From contig NC_053390.1 of NCBI RefSeq assembly GCF_905171765.1, forward strand, positions 592,931,793 to 592,995,792: a stretch of DNA of 64,000 nt, written 5' to 3'. A program made the translations under genes and the position numbers. The DNA is from Bufo bufo (taxonomy: Eukaryota; Chordata; Amphibia; Anura; Bufonidae). Shown here in pieces: positions 35,323 through 47,000 of the stretch. Below the pieces are notes generated by a model. The model ran no database searches, was not told the DNA's origin, and saw nothing but the letters and a program-made list of their open reading frames with translations. Position 1 is the stretch's first letter; each line of letters begins with the position of its first letter.

Positions 35323-37012
35323 CTGCAATCAAAACCATGAAGATGTTCTAAGGAAATAATATACATAAAAACATAAAAAACATAAAAAATAACATAGAAA
35401 AACATAAAAAAAACAAAAAAATATTAAAAATAAAAAAATATACCTTTTCCCTATCCCTAATCCCACCCCTAACCCCTAAAAAAATAAAAAAATAAAACAA
35501 GTTGTCTTTGATTAATTTAATTGCTGTGAACTCTAACTTTACTTAGCCCTTAGTCAAAGGCAAAGCATATTTCCATACCTTCACACCTTGCTGCATGGCG
35601 ACAATCACATGGAGGGGTCCACATTCTCTGCCATGTAAGAGTACAAGGCAGGGTTGGCTTTTTGCGAGTAATAAGGGCAGCTGGGTATCTTCCAGTGAGG
35701 CTGAGTGAATGACATCAGCTCCCTAAAGGCAGGAGACTCTACTAAATGGTACAGCAGCGACTCCACCGCCAGCAACTTGGCCCGGTGGGAATTAAGCTTC
35801 AGTAGCAGCAGATTACTGTGTGTGTAGAGTTGTTTCCTGGCCACGCATTCTATTATCAATAACTGATGACAGAGAGAAGGAGGAACAGGATTCTGAGCGG
35901 GAGAAGCAGAAAAGTGATGACAATGATAAAGACACTGTCGTACTGCACGTGCATGTGGTTTGGCTGCCTTAAGGGAGACCAAGAAAAAGAGGAAACTATT
36001 CTTGCGGTAGCTGGCCACCACATTTGTTTGCCCATGGCATGGGGTAATGCTGCTTCATGTGGTTCTGTAGAGCTGTGGTACCTGGCCCAATGCATCCACA
36101 GTGTCAGCAGATTTCCTCCTTGTACTTCTTTGGGAGGTACGTCGATTCTGCTCTATTTTGCTGCCGCTGCTACCACCTTCCTCCTGTGATATTGCCTTCT
36201 CCTAAGCACCATTATCTGGCTCCCAGCCCCTGTCCAACACACAATCACCATCAGAGTCCTCACCCTCCATGCCGCTTTGATCAGATTGTGAGATATCATG
36301 GTCTGCATTTGCCCCAAAGTCCACTTTTACTCCAAGTTCCATGCCTACGGATGGCACTATTACCAACACCAACATAGCAATGCCTGGGGTTCCCTGCACC
36401 CTACTGTACCTTCTCCTCAGGGCAGTATAAACACTGTCTCCTCTCACTCAAGTCGTCAACAGTGACCCTGTCTTTCTTATCTTCTGTAGGGCGAGGTGGG
36501 GTTTTCTTGCCATTTGTTAGGAAAAAAATAAGTTGCCTTGCTAGTAAGGGGCAATGAAGACAGAGAGGGCTCCGCTGAAAACCTTCTCTGAGGCTCCAAG
36601 GAGGAGGAGCAGGAGGAATGCTGTGAACCCTGGCTCCAAGGCACGGTGTCAGACTCTGAAATAACCCCTGTGTCACCCTTCTGCAACTGAGAGCAGGAGC
36701 GAGCCATCCAATCCACAATCTCATCCTCTTTCTCCTCAATGATAAAAAATAATGCACCTTTTCAAGGCCAGGGACAATTGTGCCCTACTACTACTACTGC
36801 TACTTCAGGCTGGATAGCTGGTGCTCTTACTGCCCACATTCTTGGGCCTTGCCTTGGGTTTTTCTTTTGGAACCCTTTCATATTCCTAATGTTTTTAGGC
36901 CTAATGTACACAGTCACACAATGAATGGAACAGTTTGCAAGTCTGCTTTCTGGAACCAAAAGACAGAGAGGTGCAAGAAACTGTCCTTCCCTTTCCACAA
37001 TCACACTAAAGA
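35323..37012 (-). pseudogene. Fossil hAT transposase in unit 3
   Basis: Same relic as in unit 1 (pre-catalytic block within 35605-36021, BED remnant near 36070). A short deletion near 35585 removes the CATGGCATGCAC text seen in other units. Confidence 0.65.
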
Positions 37013-38390
37013 CACTGTACTGACAAATGACTTTGGAAATAATACAGTATCGGAGCAGAAAGCGATATGGGGCCTCTTCTCTCTTAATTTAAACTACTGT
37101 GAGATTATCTCTCCCCCCAACACACACACACTAAGACTAAGGTGATGCCCTGGCTCCGGTTTTGGCCTAGTATTTCATGTGTTGTCACTCAGAGATTTCA
37201 AACGATCTCTCACTAGTGGCAGTGTATACAGAATTCTCTAACTAATGGTGGCATTTGCAGTGTGATACCTGTCAGGGACAGCCTGGGAGCTTGAAGTGGC
37301 TCTGGAAAAAAACTAAAAGTGGCCCCATGTTGTAGGCGGGTCCAAATTGACAGAAGGCAAGACAACACAGGTGGAGGTGTTTAGCAATAGCATAGGGCAA
37401 AATACCATCCCATCAAACCCATATACCACAGTGCAGAACAGTATACTGCCCCAAACGCTGTCCATCGGTGGTGGCCACCAATAGCTGCCATTTTCTGTCT
37501 TCCTCTTCCTCTCGTCTCTGATTAAAATATAGAGCAGTGGGCTTAAGAGGTGACATGTGGGCCAGAGCAGTTGAATTCAAGAGGGCATGTGCGGTCACTG
37601 GTCGGGTACATGGGTACCTGATTCTCACAGTGTTAATTACTGCTGAGAGCTCATTATGTATACGGCCAATGGCAGAGAGGAGGACTTGGGCGGCCCCCAG
37701 GGCATCGGCCCACCGGGAAATTTCCCTGTAAGGTCTATGGCCAATCCGCCCCTGATGCCTGTAGTGGTGGCTGTATACAGTGTGCTCTCTCTAGTGTTTG
37801 TATATACAGAGTTCTCTCTCTAATTGTGGTATTGACAGTATGATCCCTCTATTGGTGGCAGTATACAATGTGCTCCCACTAAGGGTGGTGTTTACATTGT
37901 GCTGCCTCTATTGGGGGTATATACCGTGTACCGTCTCTAGTGGTAGTATATCCATGTGATCTCTCTAGTCATGGTGTATAGAGTGTGCTCAATCTAATGG
38001 TGGTGTATTTCGTTTTCTCCCTCTATTGGTAGTGTACATAGTATGCTCCCTTTAGTGCTGGTATGGACTGTGTGATTTCTCTATTGGTGTCTGTATACAG
38101 TGTGCTCCCTCTGGTGGTGGTATATACAGTGTGCTGATTTTAGTGGTGGCTATATACAGTGCACGCTCTCTATTGGTGTCTGTATACAGTGTGCTCCCCC
38201 TAGTGGTGGTGTAGAGAGTGTTCTTTCTCTGGTGGTGGTTGTCATAGCAACAAGCCGCCATTCCTGTGCTATTGTGATGTCATCAAGTTCTGGAGCCTAT
38301 AAAAGGCAGGACATTTCTAGACCCTGTCACTTTCTGAGAAATCAGATTGGCTGGAGGGTGCTCCTCTGCGACTTTGCTTCATTTGCATTT

Positions 38391-40891
38391 ATGATGAAGT
38401 TTCGCGGCTTATCTTTATTGGTTTGCCTTTGGACCATCTGCACCTTGAGTGGTCACTTGACCACTTACTTGATGGCCATCTTTGGCCACAGTACTGAAAG
38501 ATCACCACTGATTGCTGTCAGGTAAGTGGAAACAGCAGGGGGTGATGAGAATTAGTAGGAAACAGATAGACGTTTCCGTTGGTGGGGTCTATAAGCTGGG
38601 AAAATCCATTTATAAATGTGGACCCTCCATGATGTTACACTTATCTGTCTATGATATGTGCGCTTCGAGGGGTTGGTGTATACACTGCACGCCCTCTAAT
38701 TTTGGGCCCAACCCCCAACCTAACTATGGGAATTACATCGGTTAATGGGAAGTAGATGGAGAAGAGAAAAATGGAGATTTATGGAATTCAGCCAAATTCT
38801 TCCTGTGGTGATGTCAGAGACATGTCAGCCAATGAGCCTCGGCCCCGCTGATTTCTATTGTGTTCTATGGTAACCTCTGACCAATTGGCACCACTTGGAT
38901 TTCTAATTCATTTTGCTATAGAGAATTTTAGAATTATTGTTATTATTATTAATAAATGATTTCTTTTTCTTATTTCTTATTATTTTAGTGAGACTGGAGA
39001 AGAATTTCCAGTAAATATTGTATTTAGCGCGGCGTTCTCCATCTCTGCCCTCGTAGGTAAGTCTCCTTTCTGGTAAACCTCCAGTAGGAAAATCTCTTCT
39101 GTCAGTCATTAACAGATGTCATATTTAAAGGGGAAGTACGCTTTAATGTAAAAGGTATTTGCGCCCTTCCCCCTCATTAACATAATCTCTTCATTTATGG
39201 ATTAAAGTCTGTATTGTTTTTGTCTTTCAGAAGCAGTCATCATCTACCTCATGCATCGATACCATGAGATGCGGACCGCTGAGCACAGCCGGTGCAAGAA
39301 AGCATTTGAGACCTTCATGCTAATCACCGAATGGACTGTGTGCATCGGGGGCATAGCAACAGCCATTTGTCAGGTTTGTAAAACATCTAGACCCAGGAGA
39401 AGACCTCACCTCATCCCCTTCTACTCCTGGTAGAGGAAAGATGTCCGTGTACATCGTTAGCCCCCCATGATCTGCTCTTTATCAGGATCTGCGCTCCAGG
39501 AGTATATATAATATTATCTCTATGTCTCATTCTAGGGAAAACTGTTCCCGTGTATCCACCAAGCCTTTGTCACACCGGGAGTTGTCCTCGGGGCATTAAT
39601 TCAGCTCAGAACGGCTATAGCCCTGCATCCCATCTCCAGGAGCAGCCGCTGCATGTCCCACACCAGGACCATATCTGCTTATGTGACATCGTTCACCACC
39701 CTGATAAGTATCCTTTACAGAAGGCAGAGGGTTAACTTCAGAGATCTTGTGCCCTTGATACCAAGCCCCCATGTACCCCGGGGCATTATAGCAGAAGACT
39801 GGTATCAGGGGCAGGAGATGGCACATGGGAGGGCACGTCCCATAATAGAAGTAATACATTGACAGGAGGAGTATTGGAGTTTCAATATATAATGACTAGT
39901 AATGACTTCTGCTATAAATATGTTACTTTCCTATGTACTACTACTTCCAGTGGTGGGAAGTCAGATAATGACAGCCATCTGTGAAGAAGACCAGATCGGC
40001 CAGGTACGTACCGTCATGTTCTCTACAGACATAGGACGCTATTGCGTGTCCTGCCGTGCTCTTAACAGACGTCTCCTAGGAGTTTTGTCACTATTGATAT
40101 GGCCACAGTGCTCCTGAGTGACTGGAACCTTCTACACATGTAGAGAACAGAACACACTATAATAATAGAATAGAACACAATATGAAGTATCCAGAGTCTT
40201 CCATTGGATTTTCTCTTTAGACTTATGTTCTCTTCTTTTCAGATTTTCCATATCATCTTCGTAATTTCAGACTGGCTCATTGCATTTGGGTTCTGCCTCC
40301 ATTACATGAGCTATTATAGCGATTTCCAGGTAGGTATACCGCTCCTCACATCCCCCTGGCCCATTATAAGCTGTCATAACTATATTCACCTGCTGTCCCT
40401 GGTGATGTCATCTCAGCGGCAGCAGTCAGATGACATGACTTCCTTAGGAAGACAACCGCTATACTGTTCGTGTAGTATCACACAACCTCCCATATCATTC
40501 ATGGATGGTCTGTAGCAGCTGATACTTACCTCTACATTACGACCTACAGTATATAGCAGGGTCTCCTTCCCTGACATCCATATTTATTCATAGACTATAA
40601 GGGTTGTCTTAAGGAGGCAACTCTGTAGAATGTATCTATTCTTGTTCTTATAGGGGGCACACAAGGGGCTTTAATAATAGGCACCGCCATTGAGCACCTC
40701 GTGATGGATTAGACATGAGCGGATTGTACAGATAATGTGTCCTGTTTTATGTCTTCTCCGTACAGTGTCTTACCATCAGATTCCCTGGTAACATCAAGGA
40801 GGACTGGATAATTCTTATAGAAGACCTGGAGGCCAGTGATGCAAAGAACATCTCAAGAACATCTGAGCCAGATCTGGAAAAGGGGCCTTAA
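38391..40891 (+). CDS. DRAM/TMEM150-family protein, copy 4
   Basis: Exons 38391-38521, 38989-39056, 39231-39373, 39536-39707, 39951-40003, 40243-40329 and 40766-40891; 259 aa, frame open. Differences from copy 1: H5R, W17C, V58A, P83A and A129G. W17C lies in TM1 and A129G in TM4, so this copy carries more replacement changes than copy 2 and may be under relaxed constraint. Splice sites and the TATA box (38298) are intact. Confidence 0.83.
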
Positions 40892-40950
40892 TTCAATCTA
40901 TTCCTCATGGTTCCCTTTTGAGGTTGCCCTTATGATGCTGCCTTCCACAG

Positions 40951-42652
40951 CTGCAATCAAAACCATGAAGATGTTCTAAGGAAATAATATACATAAAAAC
41001 ATAAAAAACATAAAAAATTAACATAGAAAAACATAAAAAAACAAAAAATTATTAAAAATAAAAAAATATACCCTTTCCCTATCCCTAATCCCACCCCTAA
41101 CCCCTAAAAAAATAAAAAAATAAAACAAGTTGTCTTTGATTAATTTAATTGCTGTGAACTCTAACTTTACTTAGCCCTTAGTCAAAGCCAAAGCATATTT
41201 CCATACCTTCACACCATGGCATGCACCTTGCTGCATGGCGACAATCACATGGAGGGGTCCACATTCTCTGCCATGTAAGAGTACAAGGCAGGGTTGGCTT
41301 TTTAGGAGTAATAAGGGCAGCTGGGTATCTTCCAGTGAGGCTGAGTGAATGCCATCAGCTCCCTAAAGGCAGGAGACTCTACTAAATGGTACAGCAGCGA
41401 CTGCACCGCCAGCAACTTGGCCCAGTGGGAATTAAGCTTCAGTAGCAGCAGATTACTGTGTGTGTAGAGTTGTTTCCTGGCCACGCATTCTATTATCAAT
41501 AACTGATGACAGAGAGAAGGAGGAACAGGATTCTGAGCGGGAGAAGCAGAAAAGTGATGACAATGATAAAGACACTGTCGTACTGCACGTGCATGTGGTT
41601 TGGCTGCCTTAAGGGAGACCAAGAAAAAGAGGAAACTATTCTTGCGGTAGCTGGCCACCACATTTGTTTGCCCATGGCATGGGGTAATGCTGCTTCATGG
41701 GGTTCTGTAGAGCTGTGGTACCTGGCCCAATGCATCCACACTGTCAGCAGATTTCCTCCTTGTACTTCTTTGGGAGGTACGTCGATTCTGCTCTATTTTG
41801 CTGCCGCTGCTACCACCTTCCTCCTGTGATATTGCCTTCTCCTAAGCACCATTATCTGGCTCCCAGCCCCTGTCCAACACACAATCACCATCAGAGTCCT
41901 CACCCTCCATGCCGCTTTGATCAGATTGTGAGATATCATGGTCTGCATTTGCCCCAAAGTCCACTTTTACTCTAAGTTCCATGGCTACGGATGGCACTAT
42001 TACCAACACCAGCATAGCAATGCCTGGGGTTCCCCGCACCCTACTGAACCTTCTCCTCAGGGCAGTATAAACACTGTCTCCTCTCACTCAAGTTGTCAAC
42101 AGTGACCCTGTCTTTCTTATCTTCTTTAGGGCGAGGTGGGGTTTTCTTGCCATTTGTTAGGAAAAAAATAAGTTGCCTTGCTAGTAAGGGGCAATGAAGA
42201 CAGAGAGGGCTCCACTGAAAACCTTCTCTGAGGCTCCAAGGAGGAGGAGCAGGAGGAATGCTGTGAACCCTGGCTCCAAGGCACGGTGTCAGACTCTGAA
42301 ATAACCCCTGTGTCACCCTTCTGCAACTGAGAGCAGGAGCGAGCCATCCAATCCACAATCTCATCCTCTTTCTCCTCAATGATAAAAAATAATGCACATT
42401 TTCAAGGCCAGGGACAATTGTGCCCTACTACTACTACTGCTACTTCAGGCTGGATAGCTGGTGCTCTTACTGCCCACATTCTTGGGCCTTGCCTTGGGTT
42501 TTTCTTTTGGAACCCTTTCATATTCCTAATGTTTTTAGGCCTAATGTACACAGTCACACAATGAATGGAACAGTTTGCAAGTCTGCTTTCTGGAACCAAA
42601 AGACAGAGAGGTGCAAGAAACTGTCCTTCCCTTTCCACAATCACACTAAAGA
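40951..42652 (-). pseudogene. Fossil hAT transposase in unit 4
   Basis: Same relic as in unit 1. A stop arises near 41303, where TTTTAGGAG replaces TTTTGGGAG on the plus strand, shortening the pre-catalytic open stretch (41302-41661). Confidence 0.65.
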
Positions 42653-44015
42653 CACTGTACTGACAAATGACTTTGGAAATAATACAGTATCGGAACACAA
42701 AGCGATATGAGGCCTCTTCTCTCTTAATTTAAACTACTGTGAGATTATCTCTCCCCACAACACACACACACTAAGACTAAGGTGATGCCCTGGCTCCGGT
42801 TTTGGCCTAGTATTTCATGTGTTGTCACTCAGAGATTTCAAACGATCTCTCACTAGTGGCAGTGTATACAGAATTCTCTAACTAATGGTGGCATTTGCAG
42901 TGTGATACCTGTCAGGGACAGCCTGGGAGCTTGAAGTGGCTCTGGAAAAAAACTAAAAGTGGCCCCATGTTGTAGGCTGGTCCAAATTGACAGAAGGCAT
43001 GACAACACAGCTGGAGGTGTTTAGCAATAGCATAGGGCAAAATACCATCCCATCAAACCCATATACCACAGTGCAGAACAGTATACTGCCCCAAACGCTG
43101 TCCATCGGTGGTGGCCACCAATAGCTGCCATTTTCTGTCTTCCTCTTCCTCTCGTCTCTGATTAAAATATAGAGCAGTGGGCTTAAGAGGTGACATGTGG
43201 GCCAGAGCAGTTGAATTCAAGAGGGCATGTGCGGTCACTGGTCGGGTACATGGGTACCTGATTCTCACAGTGTTAATTACTGCTGAGAGCTCATTATGTA
43301 TACGGCCAATGGCAGAGAGGAGGACTTGGGCGGCCCCCAGGGAAATTTCCCTGTAAGGTCTATGGCCAATCCGCCCCTGATGCCTGTAGTGGTGGCTGTA
43401 TACAGTGTGCTCTCTCTAGTGTTTGTATATACAGAGTTCTCTCTCTAATTGTGGTATTGACAGTATGATCCCTCTATTGGTGGCAGTATACAATGTGCTC
43501 CCACTAAGGGTGGTGTTTACATTGTGCTGCCTCTATTGGGGGTATATATCGTGTACCGTCTCTAGTGGTGGTATATCCATGTGATCTCTTTAGTCATGGT
43601 GTATAGAGTGTGCTCAATCTAATTGTGGTGTATTTAGTTTTCTCCCTCTATTGGTAGTGTACATAGTATGCTCCCTTTAGTGCTGGTATGGACTGTGTGA
43701 TTTCTCTATTGGTGTCTGTATACAGTGTGCTCCCTCTGGTGGTGGTATATACAGTGTGCTGCTTTTAGTGGTGGCTATATACAGTGCACGCTCTCTATTG
43801 GTGTCTGTATACAGTGTGCTCCCCCTAGTGGTGGTGTAGAGAGTGTTCTTTCTCTGGTGGTGGTTGTCATAGCAACAAGCCGCCATTCCTGTGCTATTGT
43901 GATGTCATCAAGTTCTGGAGCCTATAAAAGGCAGGACATTTCTAGACCCTGTCACTTTCTGAGAAATCAGATTGCCTGGAGGGTGCTCCTCTGCGACTTT
44001 GCTTTATTTGCATTT

Positions 44016-47000
44016 ATGATGAAGTTTCGCGGCTTATCTTTATTGGTTTGCCTTTGGACCATCTGGACCTTGAGTGGTCACTTGACCACTTACTTGATGG
44101 CCATCTTTGGCCACAGTACTGAAAGATCACCACTGATTGCTGTCAGGTAAGTGGAAACAGCAGGGGGTGATGAGAATTAGTAGGAAACAGATAGACGTTT
44201 CCGTTGGTGGGGTCTATAAGCTGGGAAAATCCATTTATAAATGTGGATCCTCCATGATGTTACACTTATCTGTCTATGATATGTGCGCTTCGAGGGGTTG
44301 GTGTATACACTGCACGCCCTCTAATTTTGGGCCCAACCCCCAACCTAACTATGGGAATTACATCGGTTAATAGGAAGTAGATGGAGAAGAGAAAAATGGA
44401 GATTTATGGAATTCAGCCAAATTCTTCCTGTGGTGATGTCAGAGACATGTCAGCCAATGAGCCTCGGCCCCGCTGATTTCTATTGTGTTCTATGGTAACC
44501 TCTGACCAATTGGCACCACTTGGATTTCTAATTCATTTTGCTATAGAGAATTTTAGAATTATTGTTATTATTATTAATAAATGATTTCTTTTTCTTATTT
44601 CTTATTATTTTAGTGAGACTGGAGAAGAATTTCCAGTAAATATTGTATTTAGCATGGCGTTCACCATCTCTGCCCTCGTAGGTAAGTCTCCTTTCTGGTA
44701 AACCTCCAGTAGGAAAATCTCTTCTGTCAGTCATTAACAGATGTCATATTTAAAGGGGAAGTACGCTTTAATGTAAAAGGTATTTGCGCCCTTCCCCCTC
44801 ATTAACATAATCTCTTCATTTATGGATTAAAGTCTGTATTGTTTTTGTCTTTCAGAAGCAGTCATCATCTACCTTATGCATCGATACCATGAGATGCGGA
44901 CCCCTGAGCACAGCCGATGCAAGATAGCATTTGAGACCTTCATGCTAATCACCGAATGGACTGTGTGCATCGGGGGCATAGCAACAGCCATTTGTCAGGT
45001 TTGTAAAACATCTAGACCCAGGAGAAGACCTCACCTCATCCCCTTCTACTCCTGGTAGAGGAAAGATGTCCGTGTACATCGTTAGCCCCCCATGATCTGC
45101 TCTTTATCAGGATCTGCGCTCCAGGAGTATATGTGTTAAGGCTGGCCGCAGGCTAGCCTGCATTTGTGGGAGGGGCCGGTACCTGTCTTAAGCAGTCCGG
45201 CTCTCCCAGGCAGCACGTCGGCATTCGGACGTCTGCTACTTCCGGGTGTGACGTCATCAGCAAGCGTCCTGCACGAGTCGGATCTCAGAGAAGCCGGGTG
45301 TACCTTTTCCTTTAGTCTGCAAGCTGTTCAGATCGTTTTCCAAGATAACTGGTTTGTTTGGGGAGCGTGGCAACGTGGAGGAGGGTAGGAGGGTGTGTAG
45401 AGAGGGGGAAGAGCGCCGGAGGATCGCTTCTCCTCACTGCGTTCAGGCACATGCAATTCAAGTTTTGGCACCAGGGGGCAGCATTGTCACATAGTTGGAG
45501 CTCATTGCCTGTTCAGCATTCTCAGCATAACCTGTATCTAAGTTCATACAGGGGCTGCGAGTCATCTGGGCTCAGCAGGTTAAACTCTGGCAGCTGGGTC
45601 CTGGTGCCATTACTGAGTTGATTACTTACAAGGTTGCTGCTTGTCCACATGTTTGACACTCATCACATACACTACATACATACCTTAGACACATAGTTCG
45701 CACATCAGGCAGTTTGACGAAAAAAAAAAAAAAAAAGGGTACAAGTGGATTGTTAAATAAAGTTAAAAAAAAAAAAAAAAAGAGTGGGTTGTTCAAATAA
45801 AGAAAAAAAAAAAAAAAAGGGTACAAGTGGATTGTTAAATAAAGTAAAAAAAAAGAGTGGGTTGTTCAAATAAATAAAAAAAAAATAATAATAATTTTTT
45901 GGGATTTAAAAAAAAAAAAAAATATATAAAATTTTTGGGGAACCTTATCCACCAAGCTTCATCCATACACCTCTAGCATAGGTACATCCGCCAATACAGC
46001 TACACGCTCGCACGACATACACACCCCGTTTCATCTCGTAGACTAGTGTCATACGTCATACGGTCTGTTTTCCACAAATCCTATACTTACATACATCACC
46101 TACCACGTCTGTAGGTTCGTTAGCCCGCAGTATTCGTTTTTAATTAATCTGCTACGTCACAGATTCACACAAACTCGGGCTCGCTTCATACGTCAGTGGA
46201 AACGACTATCATACTCCCTGTCAGCCTCGAAGGCTTTTCGTTCAATCGTTTCACGCCGCTGGGGGGGGAAAGGGGAGGGGCTTAGATTCCGTCATCTTGT
46301 CTGTCAGCTTACGGGCAGCAGGTCGTAGGGTTAACAGGTTGTTTGTTTGTTTGTTTTTTCTTCTCTTTTTCTTTCTTCGCTTTTTTTTTTGTTGTTGTTG
46401 TTTTGTGGTGTTTGTTGTGTTGTTTGCAGTGGTCTACGCCATCTGCAACTTCAGCCAGTGCAGGCTCCTGCATGTCTGTGCCACATGTTTTAGGGCACAT
46501 CCGGTCACGGTCTGCACATTGAAGCCGGCGTGACTGAGCCGGGTGAATGTGGAGGCACTAGACCAGCTGCTGTGGCTTCATCCAGTTCAGCCGTTCCGTA
46601 CATTCCTGGTGGAAGGGTTTTCACGGGAGTTTCACACTGGGCTCATCACCTTGCCCCAGCAGACTCATGAATGCCCCAACTTGCAGTCGGCTTCTAAACA
46701 TGCTGGTCTGGTGGATTCACTCTTGGCAGTTGAGCTGGACAAGGGTTTCATCATTGGTCCTTTCCAGTCCCCTCCTTTCTGCACTTGGAGGGTGAGCCCG
46801 GTGGGGGTGGTGCAGGGAAAATATTCCAATAAATTTAGTTTGATTTATGATTTTTCTGCTCCACATTCTTCCCACGTTCCAAGTCTCAACTCGTTGATTC
46901 CGTCCGAGGAATTTTCCTTGAAGTATACTTCCGTAGACCAGGCTATCCAGGTCATTCTTCAGACAGGCATGGGGGCTTGGCTGTCCAAAGCAGATGTCTC

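Larger units (their letters stand above)
23443..37012 (+). repeat. Array unit 3 (with 7.9-kb hAT insertion)
   Basis: Unit 3 is 13,570 bp long because a complete hAT transposon occupies 26337-34270. With the insertion and one 8-bp duplication removed, about 5.63 kb remains, collinear with unit 1. Confidence 0.92.
37013..42652 (+). repeat. Array unit 4 (complete, 5,640 bp)
   Basis: Direct repeat, collinear with unit 1. It shares several variants with unit 3 (for example GAAAAAGAGG near 35985 and 41625), suggesting a common parent unit. Confidence 0.92.

Noticed and set aside
45719..45920. A-rich runs as retroposon poly(A) tails or SINEs
   Set aside because: The runs alternate with two unique words in tandem inside the Ngaro element; there are no target duplications or RNA promoter boxes.
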